From contig NZ_LGIQ01000009.1 in assembly GCF_001187725.1 (NCBI RefSeq), positions 1,549,493 to 1,613,492 of the forward strand: DNA of 64,000 nucleotides, read 5' to 3'. Each line of letters opens with the position of its first letter. The stretch's first letter is position 1. Under the pieces are notes generated by a model. The model saw only the letters and a list, made by a program, of their open reading frames with translations, did not search any database and was not told the DNA's origin. Below are positions 26,265 through 33,798 of this stretch, piece by piece. The stretch is from Brevibacillus reuszeri. GTDB lineage: Bacteria; Bacillota; Bacilli; Brevibacillales; Brevibacillaceae. A program made the position numbers and the translations under genes.

Positions 26265-27053
26265 ATGAAGAAGTGGATGGGTATTAGATGGTTGCATTTC
26301 TTAAGTGTGATGGGACTTTTGCTGCTGCTGACACAGTCTGCGTGGGCCAAGGTGGAGAGCGATTGGGGCGTCAGGATAACACCGACGAGCAAAGCTGACC
26401 AAATCGACCCTGAAGCAGTCATAACACTGTCCTTTTCACAGCAAATCAAGTTGGCAAACAATAAGGATATTACGGAGAAAGCACTAGCTACTGCGATTCA
26501 ACTAACAGATGCGAAGAAAAAGAAGGTCGCGTTTACTGCAAAATGGAACAAGACAAACCGCAGCGTAACAATTGATCCTGTCGGAAATTTGGAAGCGGGT
26601 CAATCGTATAAGGTTACCCTTTTAGAAAAAAAGCTGAAGGATGCCAAGGGACAGCTGAATCCAGAGGTCAGCAGCACGTTTTCCACCAAAAAGCAGGTTG
26701 ATCAAATCCCACCAAAGGCAGTGATTTTGCCTGGGGATGGAGCGAAGCAGGTGAAGCTTCAGGAGAAAATAACCTTGCAGTTTGCTGAGGATGTTTTCCT
26801 GAAAGATGGCACGATTCTGTCCAGTAAAACAGCAGTCGGTCTCGTTCAGGTGAAGGATGCGAAGGGTTCTGTTATTCCACATACTGTAACGTGGAACAAG
26901 AGCAAACGAACGATCACCGTAAAGCCAAAGGGAGGCTCCTGGCTGCCTCATACCAGCTATCAGATCAGCCTGAGTGGAGGACAGCTAAAGGATGCAGAGG
27001 GGAATTTGAATCCATCTCAGACGTCTAGGTTTTCCACAGGTGCAACCAAATAG
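26265..27053 (+). CDS. Exported protein with two bacterial Ig-like (Big_5) domains
   Basis: A 262-residue secreted protein. A signal peptide (KKWMGIRWLHF then LLLLLTQSAWA) ends near residue 28. Two repeats of about 110 residues follow, each with the Big_5 layout: an opening such as IDPEAVITLSFSQQI, a central KVAFTAKWN or VIPHTVTWN, and an ending LKDAKGQLNP or LKDAEGNLNP. Such domains are found in cell-surface proteins and act as stalks or adhesion modules. GGAGGTG precedes the ATG at 26265. It is inserted between the DUF951 gene and ychF. Confidence 0.8.
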   Translation: MKKWMGIRWLHFLSVMGLLLLLTQSAWAKVESDWGVRITPTSKADQIDPEAVITLSFSQQIKLANNKDITEKALATAIQLTDAKKKKVAFTAKWNKTNRSVTIDPVGNLEAGQSYKVTLLEKKLKDAKGQLNPEVSSTFSTKKQVDQIPPKAVILPGDGAKQVKLQEKITLQFAEDVFLKDGTILSSKTAVGLVQVKDAKGSVIPHTVTWNKSKRTITVKPKGGSWLPHTSYQISLSGGQLKDAEGNLNPSQTSRFSTGATK

Positions 27054-27056
27054 GAT

Positions 27057-27092
27057 AAAAGGATGCTGCCGAGTGTTGGCGCATCCTTTTTT
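27057..27092 (+). terminator. Terminator after the Big_5 gene
   Basis: AAAAGGATGC and GCATCCTTTT flank a 14-base loop and run into Ts. Confidence 0.85.
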
Positions 27093-27239
27093 GTTTGAAA
27101 AATTGATGTCCCAGTAATGTGACTGAACATTACGAGCGTTTATGCGGCTCGTAATTGATCGAGGTTGGTTGTGAAGGTAAGGCTGCATGCATATGCAAGC
27201 CTACCTTCCTGGAGATAGGTCAGGATCGCAGCGGGGAGC

Positions 27240-27326
27240 TTAGTTGCAGTCACAACCTACGATAACGAGAAGGATGAAGAGAACCAAGATCAGCGCGAAG
27301 TCGTCGAAGCCGTTAAAGATACCCAC
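27240..27326 (-). CDS. YjcZ-like small sporulation protein
   Basis: A 28-codon gene. It starts with GTG at 27326, nine bases after GGAGG, and stops at TAA. The product opens MGIFNGFDDF and continues FALILVLFILLVIVG, then CDCN. The FALI-VLFILLVIVG core is that of YjcZ-family sporulation micro-proteins (a short membrane helix after a glycine-rich start). The normal glycine/tyrosine N-terminus is shorter here and the end holds two cysteines. Expression during sporulation is inferred from the family. Confidence 0.8.
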   Translation of the reverse strand: MGIFNGFDDFALILVLFILLVIVGCDCN

Positions 27327-27428
27327 TTGCTAACACCTCCTACCCTAGATTCATTACTCATGCTATGTCAGAACAGGGAAAGAGGTATGGGCGGATGCCC
27401 GGTTCGAGGAAAATTAGTTATACACAAG

Positions 27429-27558
27429 CTATCCACAGAAAATTGTGGACAACTTTTCAACCGAAAACAAGCTGTGGATATTTGGGCTGGGGATGAACAG
27501 AGGCAAAAGGACGAGTTATCCACAGTTTTATCCACAAAACTCAATAATCTCTGGATAA
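27429..27558. other. Second DnaA-box cluster, about 20 kb from oriC
   Basis: Six DnaA-box-like 9-mers lie in 130 bp. Two are perfect: TTATCCACA at 27516-27524 and 27528-27536. Four have one mismatch: 27429-27437, 27444-27452, 27473-27481 and 27550-27558. On the right the next 100 bp (27560-27660) are very AT-rich. This is similar in density to oriC. It may titrate DnaA, regulate the flanking genes, or be an auxiliary initiation element; no choice can be made from sequence. Confidence 0.7.
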
Positions 27559-27685
27559 ATTGACTGTTCTTAATAAATATTTAAAATATTTTTATTAATA
27601 AGAAGGAGTTTCGTACATATATCACGTAATTACATTATCTAGAAATTGGAAATGATATATAAAGACGAAAAGGGGCGATCTTGAC

Positions 27686-29599
27686 TTGAAAAAACGTGCG
27701 TTTGCTTCAATTACAGCTTTAGCGATTGCATTGACTACCGTGGCGGTGCCCTTTATTCCGTACAGCTCTCCAGCAGTAGCGTTTGCTGCGGAAAAAGCAC
27801 CAAACTACAAAGATCGATCAGAGATACCTGACCAATACAAATGGAAACTCAATCATATTTACGCGACCGTTCAGGATTGGGAAAAAGATGTGAACAAGGT
27901 CGAAGCGATGGCAAATGCATTCACCAAGCATCAAGGCAAGCTGGGAAGCTCTGCAGCTTCGCTTGTAAAGGCGATCGAGGACTACATCGACATGATGCGT
28001 CTGAATGACAAAGCTTATGTATACGCTAACATGGCGCTTGATGTGAACTCAGCCAATTCAGAGCTGCAAAATTTGGCTGACCGCGCTGAAAAAATGTATA
28101 CACTTGTTTCTGAAAAAACAGCATGGATTCAGCCTGAGATTGTAGCCATTCCTGATGCCAAAATGAAGAGCCTGCTCGCTGACAAAGGCGTAGCGCCGTA
28201 CAAGCTGTTCTTAGAGGACATGCTTCGTACCAAGCCACATTCTCTTTCTACAGAGATGGAGCAGCTTTTGGCAAAATCATCTCCACTTGGGAATTCGCCA
28301 AACAATATTTACGGCATGCTTTCCAAGGATGTGAAGTTCCCGAAAATCAAGGATGAGAGCGGCAAGGAAATACAGCTGACCCGCGCCAATTTCATTTCTT
28401 ATATGGAGAGCAAGGATCAGCGTGTCCGTAAAGATGCGTTCAAAGCATACTACAGCTCACTGATCGGCTTCCAGGATACGTTCGCCCAAACGTTGGCTGC
28501 CAAGGTAAAGGGAGATAATTTTTATGCCGATGCTCGTAACTACAAATCGGCATTGGAAGCCAGCTTGACTCCGAATAATATCCCAACCAAGGTATACGAT
28601 GAGCTGATTGATACCGTGAATGACAATCTGCCGCTTTTACACCGTTACATTTCCTTGAAAAAGAAAATGCTCGGTGTAAACGAACTGCACATGTACGACA
28701 TTTATGTGCCGATCGTACCGTCTGATGACAAGTACATTTCCATTGATGAAGGGAAGAAGATGGTTGTCGATGGACTTGCAGCGATGGGCGACGAGTATAC
28801 AAAGGTACTGGCTGAAGGTCTCGATGCTGGCTGGGTCGATGTGTACTCGACAGATGACAAACGGACAGGTGCTTATCAGTGGGGCGCGTATGACACGCAT
28901 CCGTACGTTCTCTTGAACCACCAGGGAACGCTCGATGATGTCTATACGATCGCACATGAGATGGGACATGCGATGCAATCGTATTACACGAATAAAAATC
29001 AGCCGTACATTTCGTCGAACTATCCGACGTTTACAGCTGAGGTTGCATCTACAATGAACGAGACGCTGCTCTTCAAGAGCATGTATGCAAAAGCGAAGAC
29101 CAAAGAAGAGAAGATGTATCTCTTGAATCACTATCTGGAAAACTTCCGTTCGACCTTGTTCCGCCAGACTCAGTTTGCAGAGTTTGAAAAAGCGATTCAT
29201 GACAAGGAGCAAGCGGGAGAATCGCTCAACGCAGAGGCGATCAAAAAGATTTACCTCGACATCAACAAGAAATACTACGGCAAAGACATGGTATCTGATG
29301 ACGAGATCGCAATGGAGTGGGCGCGTGTTTCTCACTTCTTCAACTATCAGTACTATGTCTATCAATACTCGACGAGCTTTGCCGCGTCACAAGCGCTCGC
29401 GAAGCAGATCATGGATGAGGGGCAGCCAGCTGTAGACCGCATCCGTACCAACTTCCTGGAGGCAGGCAACTCTGCACCGCCAATTGACGTTCTGAAGGCA
29501 GCGGGCGTAGATATGTCTACATCCAAGCCAATTGAGCAGGCCATGGAGATTTTCGAAGAGACCTTGAACGAGCTGGAAAAACTAGTAAACGAGAAGTAA
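27686..29599 (+). CDS. Exported M3-family oligoendopeptidase F-like metallopeptidase
   Basis: Zinc peptidase of the M3 family that cleaves short peptides. The 637-residue product starts with a signal peptide (KKRAFASITALAIALTTVAV, cut likely after AVAFAAEK near residue 36). The rest matches the PepF layout, with the zinc motif HEMGH near residue 424 inside YTIAHEMGHAMQS and a downstream glutamate in YPTFTAEVAST. Most PepF enzymes are cytosolic, so a secreted form suggests extracytoplasmic peptide scavenging. The start is TTG at 27686 with AGGGGCG upstream. The DnaA-box cluster lies in its upstream region. Confidence 0.92.
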   Translation: MKKRAFASITALAIALTTVAVPFIPYSSPAVAFAAEKAPNYKDRSEIPDQYKWKLNHIYATVQDWEKDVNKVEAMANAFTKHQGKLGSSAASLVKAIEDYIDMMRLNDKAYVYANMALDVNSANSELQNLADRAEKMYTLVSEKTAWIQPEIVAIPDAKMKSLLADKGVAPYKLFLEDMLRTKPHSLSTEMEQLLAKSSPLGNSPNNIYGMLSKDVKFPKIKDESGKEIQLTRANFISYMESKDQRVRKDAFKAYYSSLIGFQDTFAQTLAAKVKGDNFYADARNYKSALEASLTPNNIPTKVYDELIDTVNDNLPLLHRYISLKKKMLGVNELHMYDIYVPIVPSDDKYISIDEGKKMVVDGLAAMGDEYTKVLAEGLDAGWVDVYSTDDKRTGAYQWGAYDTHPYVLLNHQGTLDDVYTIAHEMGHAMQSYYTNKNQPYISSNYPTFTAEVASTMNETLLFKSMYAKAKTKEEKMYLLNHYLENFRSTLFRQTQFAEFEKAIHDKEQAGESLNAEAIKKIYLDINKKYYGKDMVSDDEIAMEWARVSHFFNYQYYVYQYSTSFAASQALAKQIMDEGQPAVDRIRTNFLEAGNSAPPIDVLKAAGVDMSTSKPIEQAMEIFEETLNELEKLVNEK

Positions 29600-29610
29600 A
29601 AGGCAAAATC

Positions 29611-29645
29611 AAAAAGGCTCCCTTTCAATTGGAAGGGGGCCTTTT
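29611..29645. terminator. Bidirectional terminator between convergent genes
   Basis: AAAAAGGCTCCCTTTC and GGAAGGGGGCCTTTT form a long stem with A and T tracts on the two sides. It can serve both the peptidase gene and the minus-strand gene that ends at 29668. Confidence 0.8.
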
Positions 29646-29667
29646 GGTGTCTGGCTGTAGATGAAGC

Positions 29668-30291
29668 TTAATAGGCGATTCCGACTCGTGTCCGTACATG
29701 TTCCATACTGAACAGCTGCTTATACGTGAACTCGGCGGTATCAGGAACCGAGATTTGCGCACCATCGACAGGCAAATGATTGGCTTCGACCCGATACGTG
29801 CCTGTATAGACGCCATCCGGTAAATACGTAGGGCAAACAATCGTCCAATCGAGGCCGGACTGCTCAAGCAGTGTATAAGCTTTGTGATGCTCCTCAGCAG
29901 CACGCGTCAATTTCTGTCTCGATTCACTGGATTGATAGCGCAAAAGCTCGGGAGAGACTCTGCTTTGCAAAATGCCAGCCGTTCCGACAGTGATAATCCG
30001 GGAGATTCCTTCCTGTTTCATGGCTTTGATAATAAGTGGCATACCTTCTGATAAGGTAGTCGACTTATCCGTCCCTAAAGCACTGATGACTGCATCAGCA
30101 CCGTGTATGGCGAGAGCTACATCGGCTTCCTGCAGGACGTTTCCGGTCGAGACGTGCAAGCCATCCGCAGGCGCTTGGGAGAGCTTGACCAAAGATCGAA
30201 TCAGTGCGGTTACTTCATGTCCATCTTGGAGAGCATTGGCAAGAATATGGCTGCCGACGCGCCCGGTAGCTCCAAATAGGGAGAGCTTCAT
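29668..30291 (-). CDS. NAD(P)-binding Rossmann-fold protein (NmrA/SDR-like)
   Basis: A 207-residue atypical short-chain dehydrogenase. The nucleotide motif LFGATGRVGSHIL is at the N-terminus, ADAVISALGTDKS near residue 65, and LDWTIVCPTYL in the C-terminal half. The family includes redox sensors and reductases such as YwnB/BLVRB-like proteins. The substrate cannot be read from sequence. Confidence 0.85.
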   Translation of the reverse strand: MKLSLFGATGRVGSHILANALQDGHEVTALIRSLVKLSQAPADGLHVSTGNVLQEADVALAIHGADAVISALGTDKSTTLSEGMPLIIKAMKQEGISRIITVGTAGILQSRVSPELLRYQSSESRQKLTRAAEEHHKAYTLLEQSGLDWTIVCPTYLPDGVYTGTYRVEANHLPVDGAQISVPDTAEFTYKQLFSMEHVRTRVGIAY

Positions 30292-30489
30292 TCCAATTCA
30301 CCTCGTCACCCTAGTCTAGCATTTCTTTTTTTGTCCCACCAGTTTGCGCTATGCTTTGGTAGACAAGCGAGATGGATGGCTAGTGCTTGAATGAACAGCC
30401 AGCGTTACCACAAGGAGACAATTGTATTCTTAAATCCAAATCTATATACTTAATAGGATGTCATGATGTTGATAAGGGAGTGTATATAG

Positions 30490-31590
30490 ATGGGTGCATC
30501 TTGCGGGATTGTAGGTCTTCCTAACGTAGGAAAATCTACATTATTTAATGCCATTACACAGGCGGGTGCGGAATCCGCGAACTACCCGTTCTGTACGATT
30601 GACCCCAACGTGGGAATCGTAGAGGTACCAGATCCACGTCTGGAAAAGCTGACAGAAATTGTAGTTCCGAACAAAGTAGTTCCGACCGCATTTGAATTCG
30701 TAGACATTGCTGGCCTGGTAAAAGGGGCAAGCAGAGGCGAGGGGCTCGGAAACCAGTTTCTCGGCCACATCCGTGAAGTTGATGCGATTGCTCACGTAGT
30801 TCGCTGCTTCGAGGATGAAAATATTACACATGTATCTGGTCGCGTCGATCCACTGAGCGACATGGAAACCATCAATCTTGAGCTGATCTTCGCCGATCTC
30901 GATTCCGTAGATCGCCGTATCGATCGGATCGCACGCAAGGTGAAGTCTGGTGACAAAGAATCCAAGCAGGAGCTGGATGTTTTGGAGCGCCTGAAGGCAG
31001 CATTCGAAGAGGGTGAAGCAGCGCGCAGCGTGGAGCTCGATGATGATGAGCGCAAATGGATTCGCGATTTGCACCTTTTGACAATCAAACCGATGCTGTA
31101 TGTATGCAACGTAGCTGAAAACGGGATTCACGATGCTGATACAAATCCGCACGTAATTACCGTTCGTGAGCACGCAGCAAAAGAAGGAGCACAAGTCGTT
31201 GTCATCAGCGCGAAGGTAGAAGCTGAAATCGCTGAGCTGGACGGAGAAGACAAGGAGATGTTCCTTGAGGAGCTGGGTCTTTCTGAATCCGGATTGGATC
31301 GCCTGATTCGTGCGGCTTATGAGCTGCTTGGTCTGGTTACGTACTTTACAGCTGGTGTACAGGAAGTTCGCGCTTGGACGATTCGTCAAGGCATGAAGGC
31401 TCCTGGAGCAGCTGGTGTCATTCATACTGATTTTGAGCGCGGCTTTATTCGTGCAGAAGTCATTGCCTACAACGATCTGGTAGATGCTGGTTCTGTAGCG
31501 GCAGCCCGTGAGCGCGGGAAGTACCGTCTGGAAGGGAAAGAGTACGTAGTAGCTGATGGAGATGTTATGCATTTCCGTTTCAATGTATAA
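30490..31590 (+). CDS. ychF: Redox-regulated ATPase YchF
   Basis: Obg-family P-loop protein that hydrolyses ATP rather than GTP and associates with ribosomes. The 366-residue product has GLPNVGKSTLFNAIT near residue 8, DIAGLVKGASRGEGLGN, and NVAENG in place of the GTP-specific NKxD. The C-terminal TGS domain includes FTAGVQEVRAWTI. AGGGAG precedes the ATG. It lies upstream of rpsF as in B. subtilis. Confidence 0.97.
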   Translation: MGASCGIVGLPNVGKSTLFNAITQAGAESANYPFCTIDPNVGIVEVPDPRLEKLTEIVVPNKVVPTAFEFVDIAGLVKGASRGEGLGNQFLGHIREVDAIAHVVRCFEDENITHVSGRVDPLSDMETINLELIFADLDSVDRRIDRIARKVKSGDKESKQELDVLERLKAAFEEGEAARSVELDDDERKWIRDLHLLTIKPMLYVCNVAENGIHDADTNPHVITVREHAAKEGAQVVVISAKVEAEIAELDGEDKEMFLEELGLSESGLDRLIRAAYELLGLVTYFTAGVQEVRAWTIRQGMKAPGAAGVIHTDFERGFIRAEVIAYNDLVDAGSVAAARERGKYRLEGKEYVVADGDVMHFRFNV

Positions 31591-31690
31591 ACGAAAATCT
31601 TGCTTCGAGAGAGTCACTTTGCTATAATACGATAATGCGAGTATTTATGGAGTGCATGGTTTATGCGTTTCGTTTTTAAGCACTCGCTCC

Positions 31691-31709
31691 TTGCCCAATA
31701 GGGCCGCAA
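31691..31709 (+). promoter_or_regulatory. Candidate S6:S18 autoregulatory leader element
   Basis: Between the ychF stop and rpsF the RNA would fold as TTG-CCC, loop AATA, GGG, a bulged CCG, then CAA. A stem with a CCG bulge is what I associate with the rpsF leader that binds the S6-S18 pair and represses the operon. A TATAAT-like promoter lies upstream near 31622. Confidence 0.55.
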
Positions 31710-31732
31710 AGTCCATAAGGAGGTGAAAAGGT

Positions 31733-32020
31733 ATGCGTCAATACGAAGTAATGTATGTATTGCGTCCAGACCTTGAAGAAGAGAAAGTGAAATCCAATGT
31801 AGCTCGTTACAGCGATGTTGTGACTAACTACGGTGGCGAAATCACCAAGCTTCAAGAAATGGGTAAACGCCGTCTTGCGTACGAAATCAATAAGTTCCGT
31901 GAAGGTTATTACGTTTTGATGAACTTCAAAGCGAATTCCGATGCAGTAGCGGAAGCTGAGCGTCTGATGAAAATCAATGACGATGTAATCCGCTTTATGT
32001 TCGTTCGTGATGAGAAGTAA
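31733..32020 (+). CDS. rpsF: 30S ribosomal protein S6
   Basis: A 95-residue S6 starting MRQYEVMYVLRPDLEEE with the family core LAYEINKFREGYYVLMNF. AAGGAGGTG precedes the ATG. It is first in rpsF-ssb-rpsR. S6 binds S18 on the platform of the 30S subunit. Confidence 0.98.
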   Translation: MRQYEVMYVLRPDLEEEKVKSNVARYSDVVTNYGGEITKLQEMGKRRLAYEINKFREGYYVLMNFKANSDAVAEAERLMKINDDVIRFMFVRDEK

Positions 32021-32050
32021 TCATTTGTCGCGATCAGAGGGGGAACCAAG

Positions 32051-32530
32051 ATGAATAAAGTCATTCTCATCGGCAACCTGACGAAAGATCCAGAACTTCG
32101 CTACACGCCAAATGGCGTTGCCGTTGCTACTTTTACCGTTGCTGTTAATCGTCCCCGCACCAATCAGGCGGGTGAAAAAGAAACCGACTTCATTAATATT
32201 GTCGCTTGGCAAAAACTTGCCGACCTGTGCGCGAGCTATTTGCGTAAAGGTAGACAAGCAGCCATCGAGGGACGTATGCAAACACGCTCCTATGATAATA
32301 AAGAAGGAAAACGGGTATACGTAACGGAGGTCGTTGCGGAGAACGTTCAATTTTTGGGCGGTCGAGGCAATGAGGGCGGCGGAGATAATTCCGGATACGA
32401 TCCAGGACCAGGATTTGGCGGTGGTAACAAGCCGTCCGGTCAGAGAAACAACGACTTTGATCCGTTTGGCGATCCCTTCGCGAGTGCAGGCAAGCCGATC
32501 AACATTTCGGATGATGACTTGCCGTTTTAA
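32051..32530 (+). CDS. ssb: Single-stranded DNA-binding protein
   Basis: A 159-residue SSB. An N-terminal OB fold (MNKVILIGNLTKDPELRYTP through about residue 110) is followed by a glycine- and asparagine-rich linker and the acidic tip DDDLPF, which binds replication and repair partners. GAGGGGGAACC precedes the ATG. It lies between rpsF and rpsR, the usual arrangement. Confidence 0.98.
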   Translation: MNKVILIGNLTKDPELRYTPNGVAVATFTVAVNRPRTNQAGEKETDFINIVAWQKLADLCASYLRKGRQAAIEGRMQTRSYDNKEGKRVYVTEVVAENVQFLGGRGNEGGGDNSGYDPGPGFGGGNKPSGQRNNDFDPFGDPFASAGKPINISDDDLPF

Positions 32531-32571
32531 AAATCGTAAAACTTTCACATTCCTAAGAAGGAGGGACTATC

Positions 32572-32802
32572 ATGGCACGCAAAGGACGTCCTAATAAGCG
32601 TCGTAAAGTATGCTTCTTTAAAGTCAACAAAATCAAGCACATCGACTATAAAGATGTTGATCTGCTCAAAAAATTCATCAGCGAGCGTGGTAAAATCTTG
32701 CCACGTCGTGTGACTGGTACTTCCGCGAAGTATCAACGCGCACTGACAATCGCAATCAAGCGCTCCCGTCAAGTAGCGCTTCTGCCTTACACGACTGAAT
32801 AA
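32572..32802 (+). CDS. rpsR: 30S ribosomal protein S18
   Basis: A 76-residue basic S18 with the core HIDYKDVDLLKKFISERGKI and RRVTGTSAKYQRALTIAIKR. AAGGAGGG precedes the ATG. Last gene of the rpsF operon; a terminator follows. Confidence 0.98.
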   Translation: MARKGRPNKRRKVCFFKVNKIKHIDYKDVDLLKKFISERGKILPRRVTGTSAKYQRALTIAIKRSRQVALLPYTTE

Positions 32803-32816
32803 TTCACACAAGCTAT

Positions 32817-32851
32817 AAAAAGGGGGACACAATTGCGTGGCCCTCTTTTTT
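32817..32851 (+). terminator. Terminator of the rpsF-ssb-rpsR operon
   Basis: AAAAAGGGGGACAC pairs with GTGGCCCTCTTTTT with small mismatches and runs into Ts. Confidence 0.75.
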
Positions 32852-32885
32852 CCATATTTTTTGTTACTTAAAATGAGGTGCTCAA

Positions 32886-33794
32886 ATGCCTTCAAAAACA
32901 AAGCAACTGGTCGAAAGCTCACTGATGCTGGGGACAGCACTTGTGCTGTTGTTTCTGACGAAATATACGTTGCTCGGTGCAGTAGCCGTATTTTTGGTCC
33001 CTCTGCCATTTTTACTATTGGCCATGAGCATGACTGCTTCTAGCATGGTGTGGATCTGCCTCGCTTTTGGGTTTCTCGGGTGGATCGTCACTGATCCATT
33101 CTTCGCCATTTATGCTCTCTTGCTGGCGATAATGGGTGCAGTAATGGGGATGGCTTATAGGAAGCGGGGGACGGCACTTCCAGCGATTGCATCGGGTGCA
33201 GGGATTGTATTCCTCAGTATCATTTTTATGCTTGCTTTTATGGTTTACGGCTTGCACGTCGATTTTGGCGCGCTGATGAAGCAGGCTGCCCAATTCAAAC
33301 CTTCCTTTATGTCTCAGGAGCAGTATGATGAGGCAATAGCGGTTGCCAAGATGGGATTGCCATCTTCATTTGTCATGGCAAGCTTTATGTTTAGTATTAT
33401 CGTTCATGGACTGGCTCGTCTCATCGGAAAACGTTTGCGAAAACCAGTGCCTGCTTTAAAACCAATCCGTGAATGGAGCTTTCCGCGCTCACTTTTGTAC
33501 TACTATTTTATCGCGATGATCAGTTTGCTGGTATTTGGTGGTAGTATGGAGGGGACGTTTTGGAAAAGCGCGATCCTCAATGTCAAAATCATGTTAGATG
33601 CTGTTTTTACCCTTCAAGGTCTCAGCTTCTGCTTGTTTGCAGCTTATTTGTATGGATGGAAAAGATTGACTCCAGTGCTTGTCGTCTGTCTATTTATTTT
33701 TCAGCCTCTAGCCACTATACTGTGTCTAGTAGGGATATTTGACCTAGGTATTCGTTTACGGGATAAATTGGAAACAAGAGTGAAGAGGGGCTGA
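32886..33794 (+). CDS. YybS-family DUF2232 membrane protein
   Basis: A 302-residue membrane protein with about eight hydrophobic segments; the DUF2232/YybS pattern (LGTALVLLFLTKYTLLG at the start) is recognisable. In Bacilli it sits directly before gdpP, as here with four bases between. AATGAGGTG precedes the ATG. The biochemical role is not known. Confidence 0.9.
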   Translation: MPSKTKQLVESSLMLGTALVLLFLTKYTLLGAVAVFLVPLPFLLLAMSMTASSMVWICLAFGFLGWIVTDPFFAIYALLLAIMGAVMGMAYRKRGTALPAIASGAGIVFLSIIFMLAFMVYGLHVDFGALMKQAAQFKPSFMSQEQYDEAIAVAKMGLPSSFVMASFMFSIIVHGLARLIGKRLRKPVPALKPIREWSFPRSLLYYYFIAMISLLVFGGSMEGTFWKSAILNVKIMLDAVFTLQGLSFCLFAAYLYGWKRLTPVLVVCLFIFQPLATILCLVGIFDLGIRLRDKLETRVKRG

Positions 33795-33798
33795 GGAA

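Noticed and set aside
27129..27155. Inverted repeat ATTACGAGC/GCTCGTAAT
   Set aside because: A 9-bp stem without a T tract on either side; could be chance or a weak secondary terminator, not enough to annotate.
30541..31617. 358-codon frame antisense to ychF
   Set aside because: Shadow of a highly conserved gene; no ribosome site or family match.
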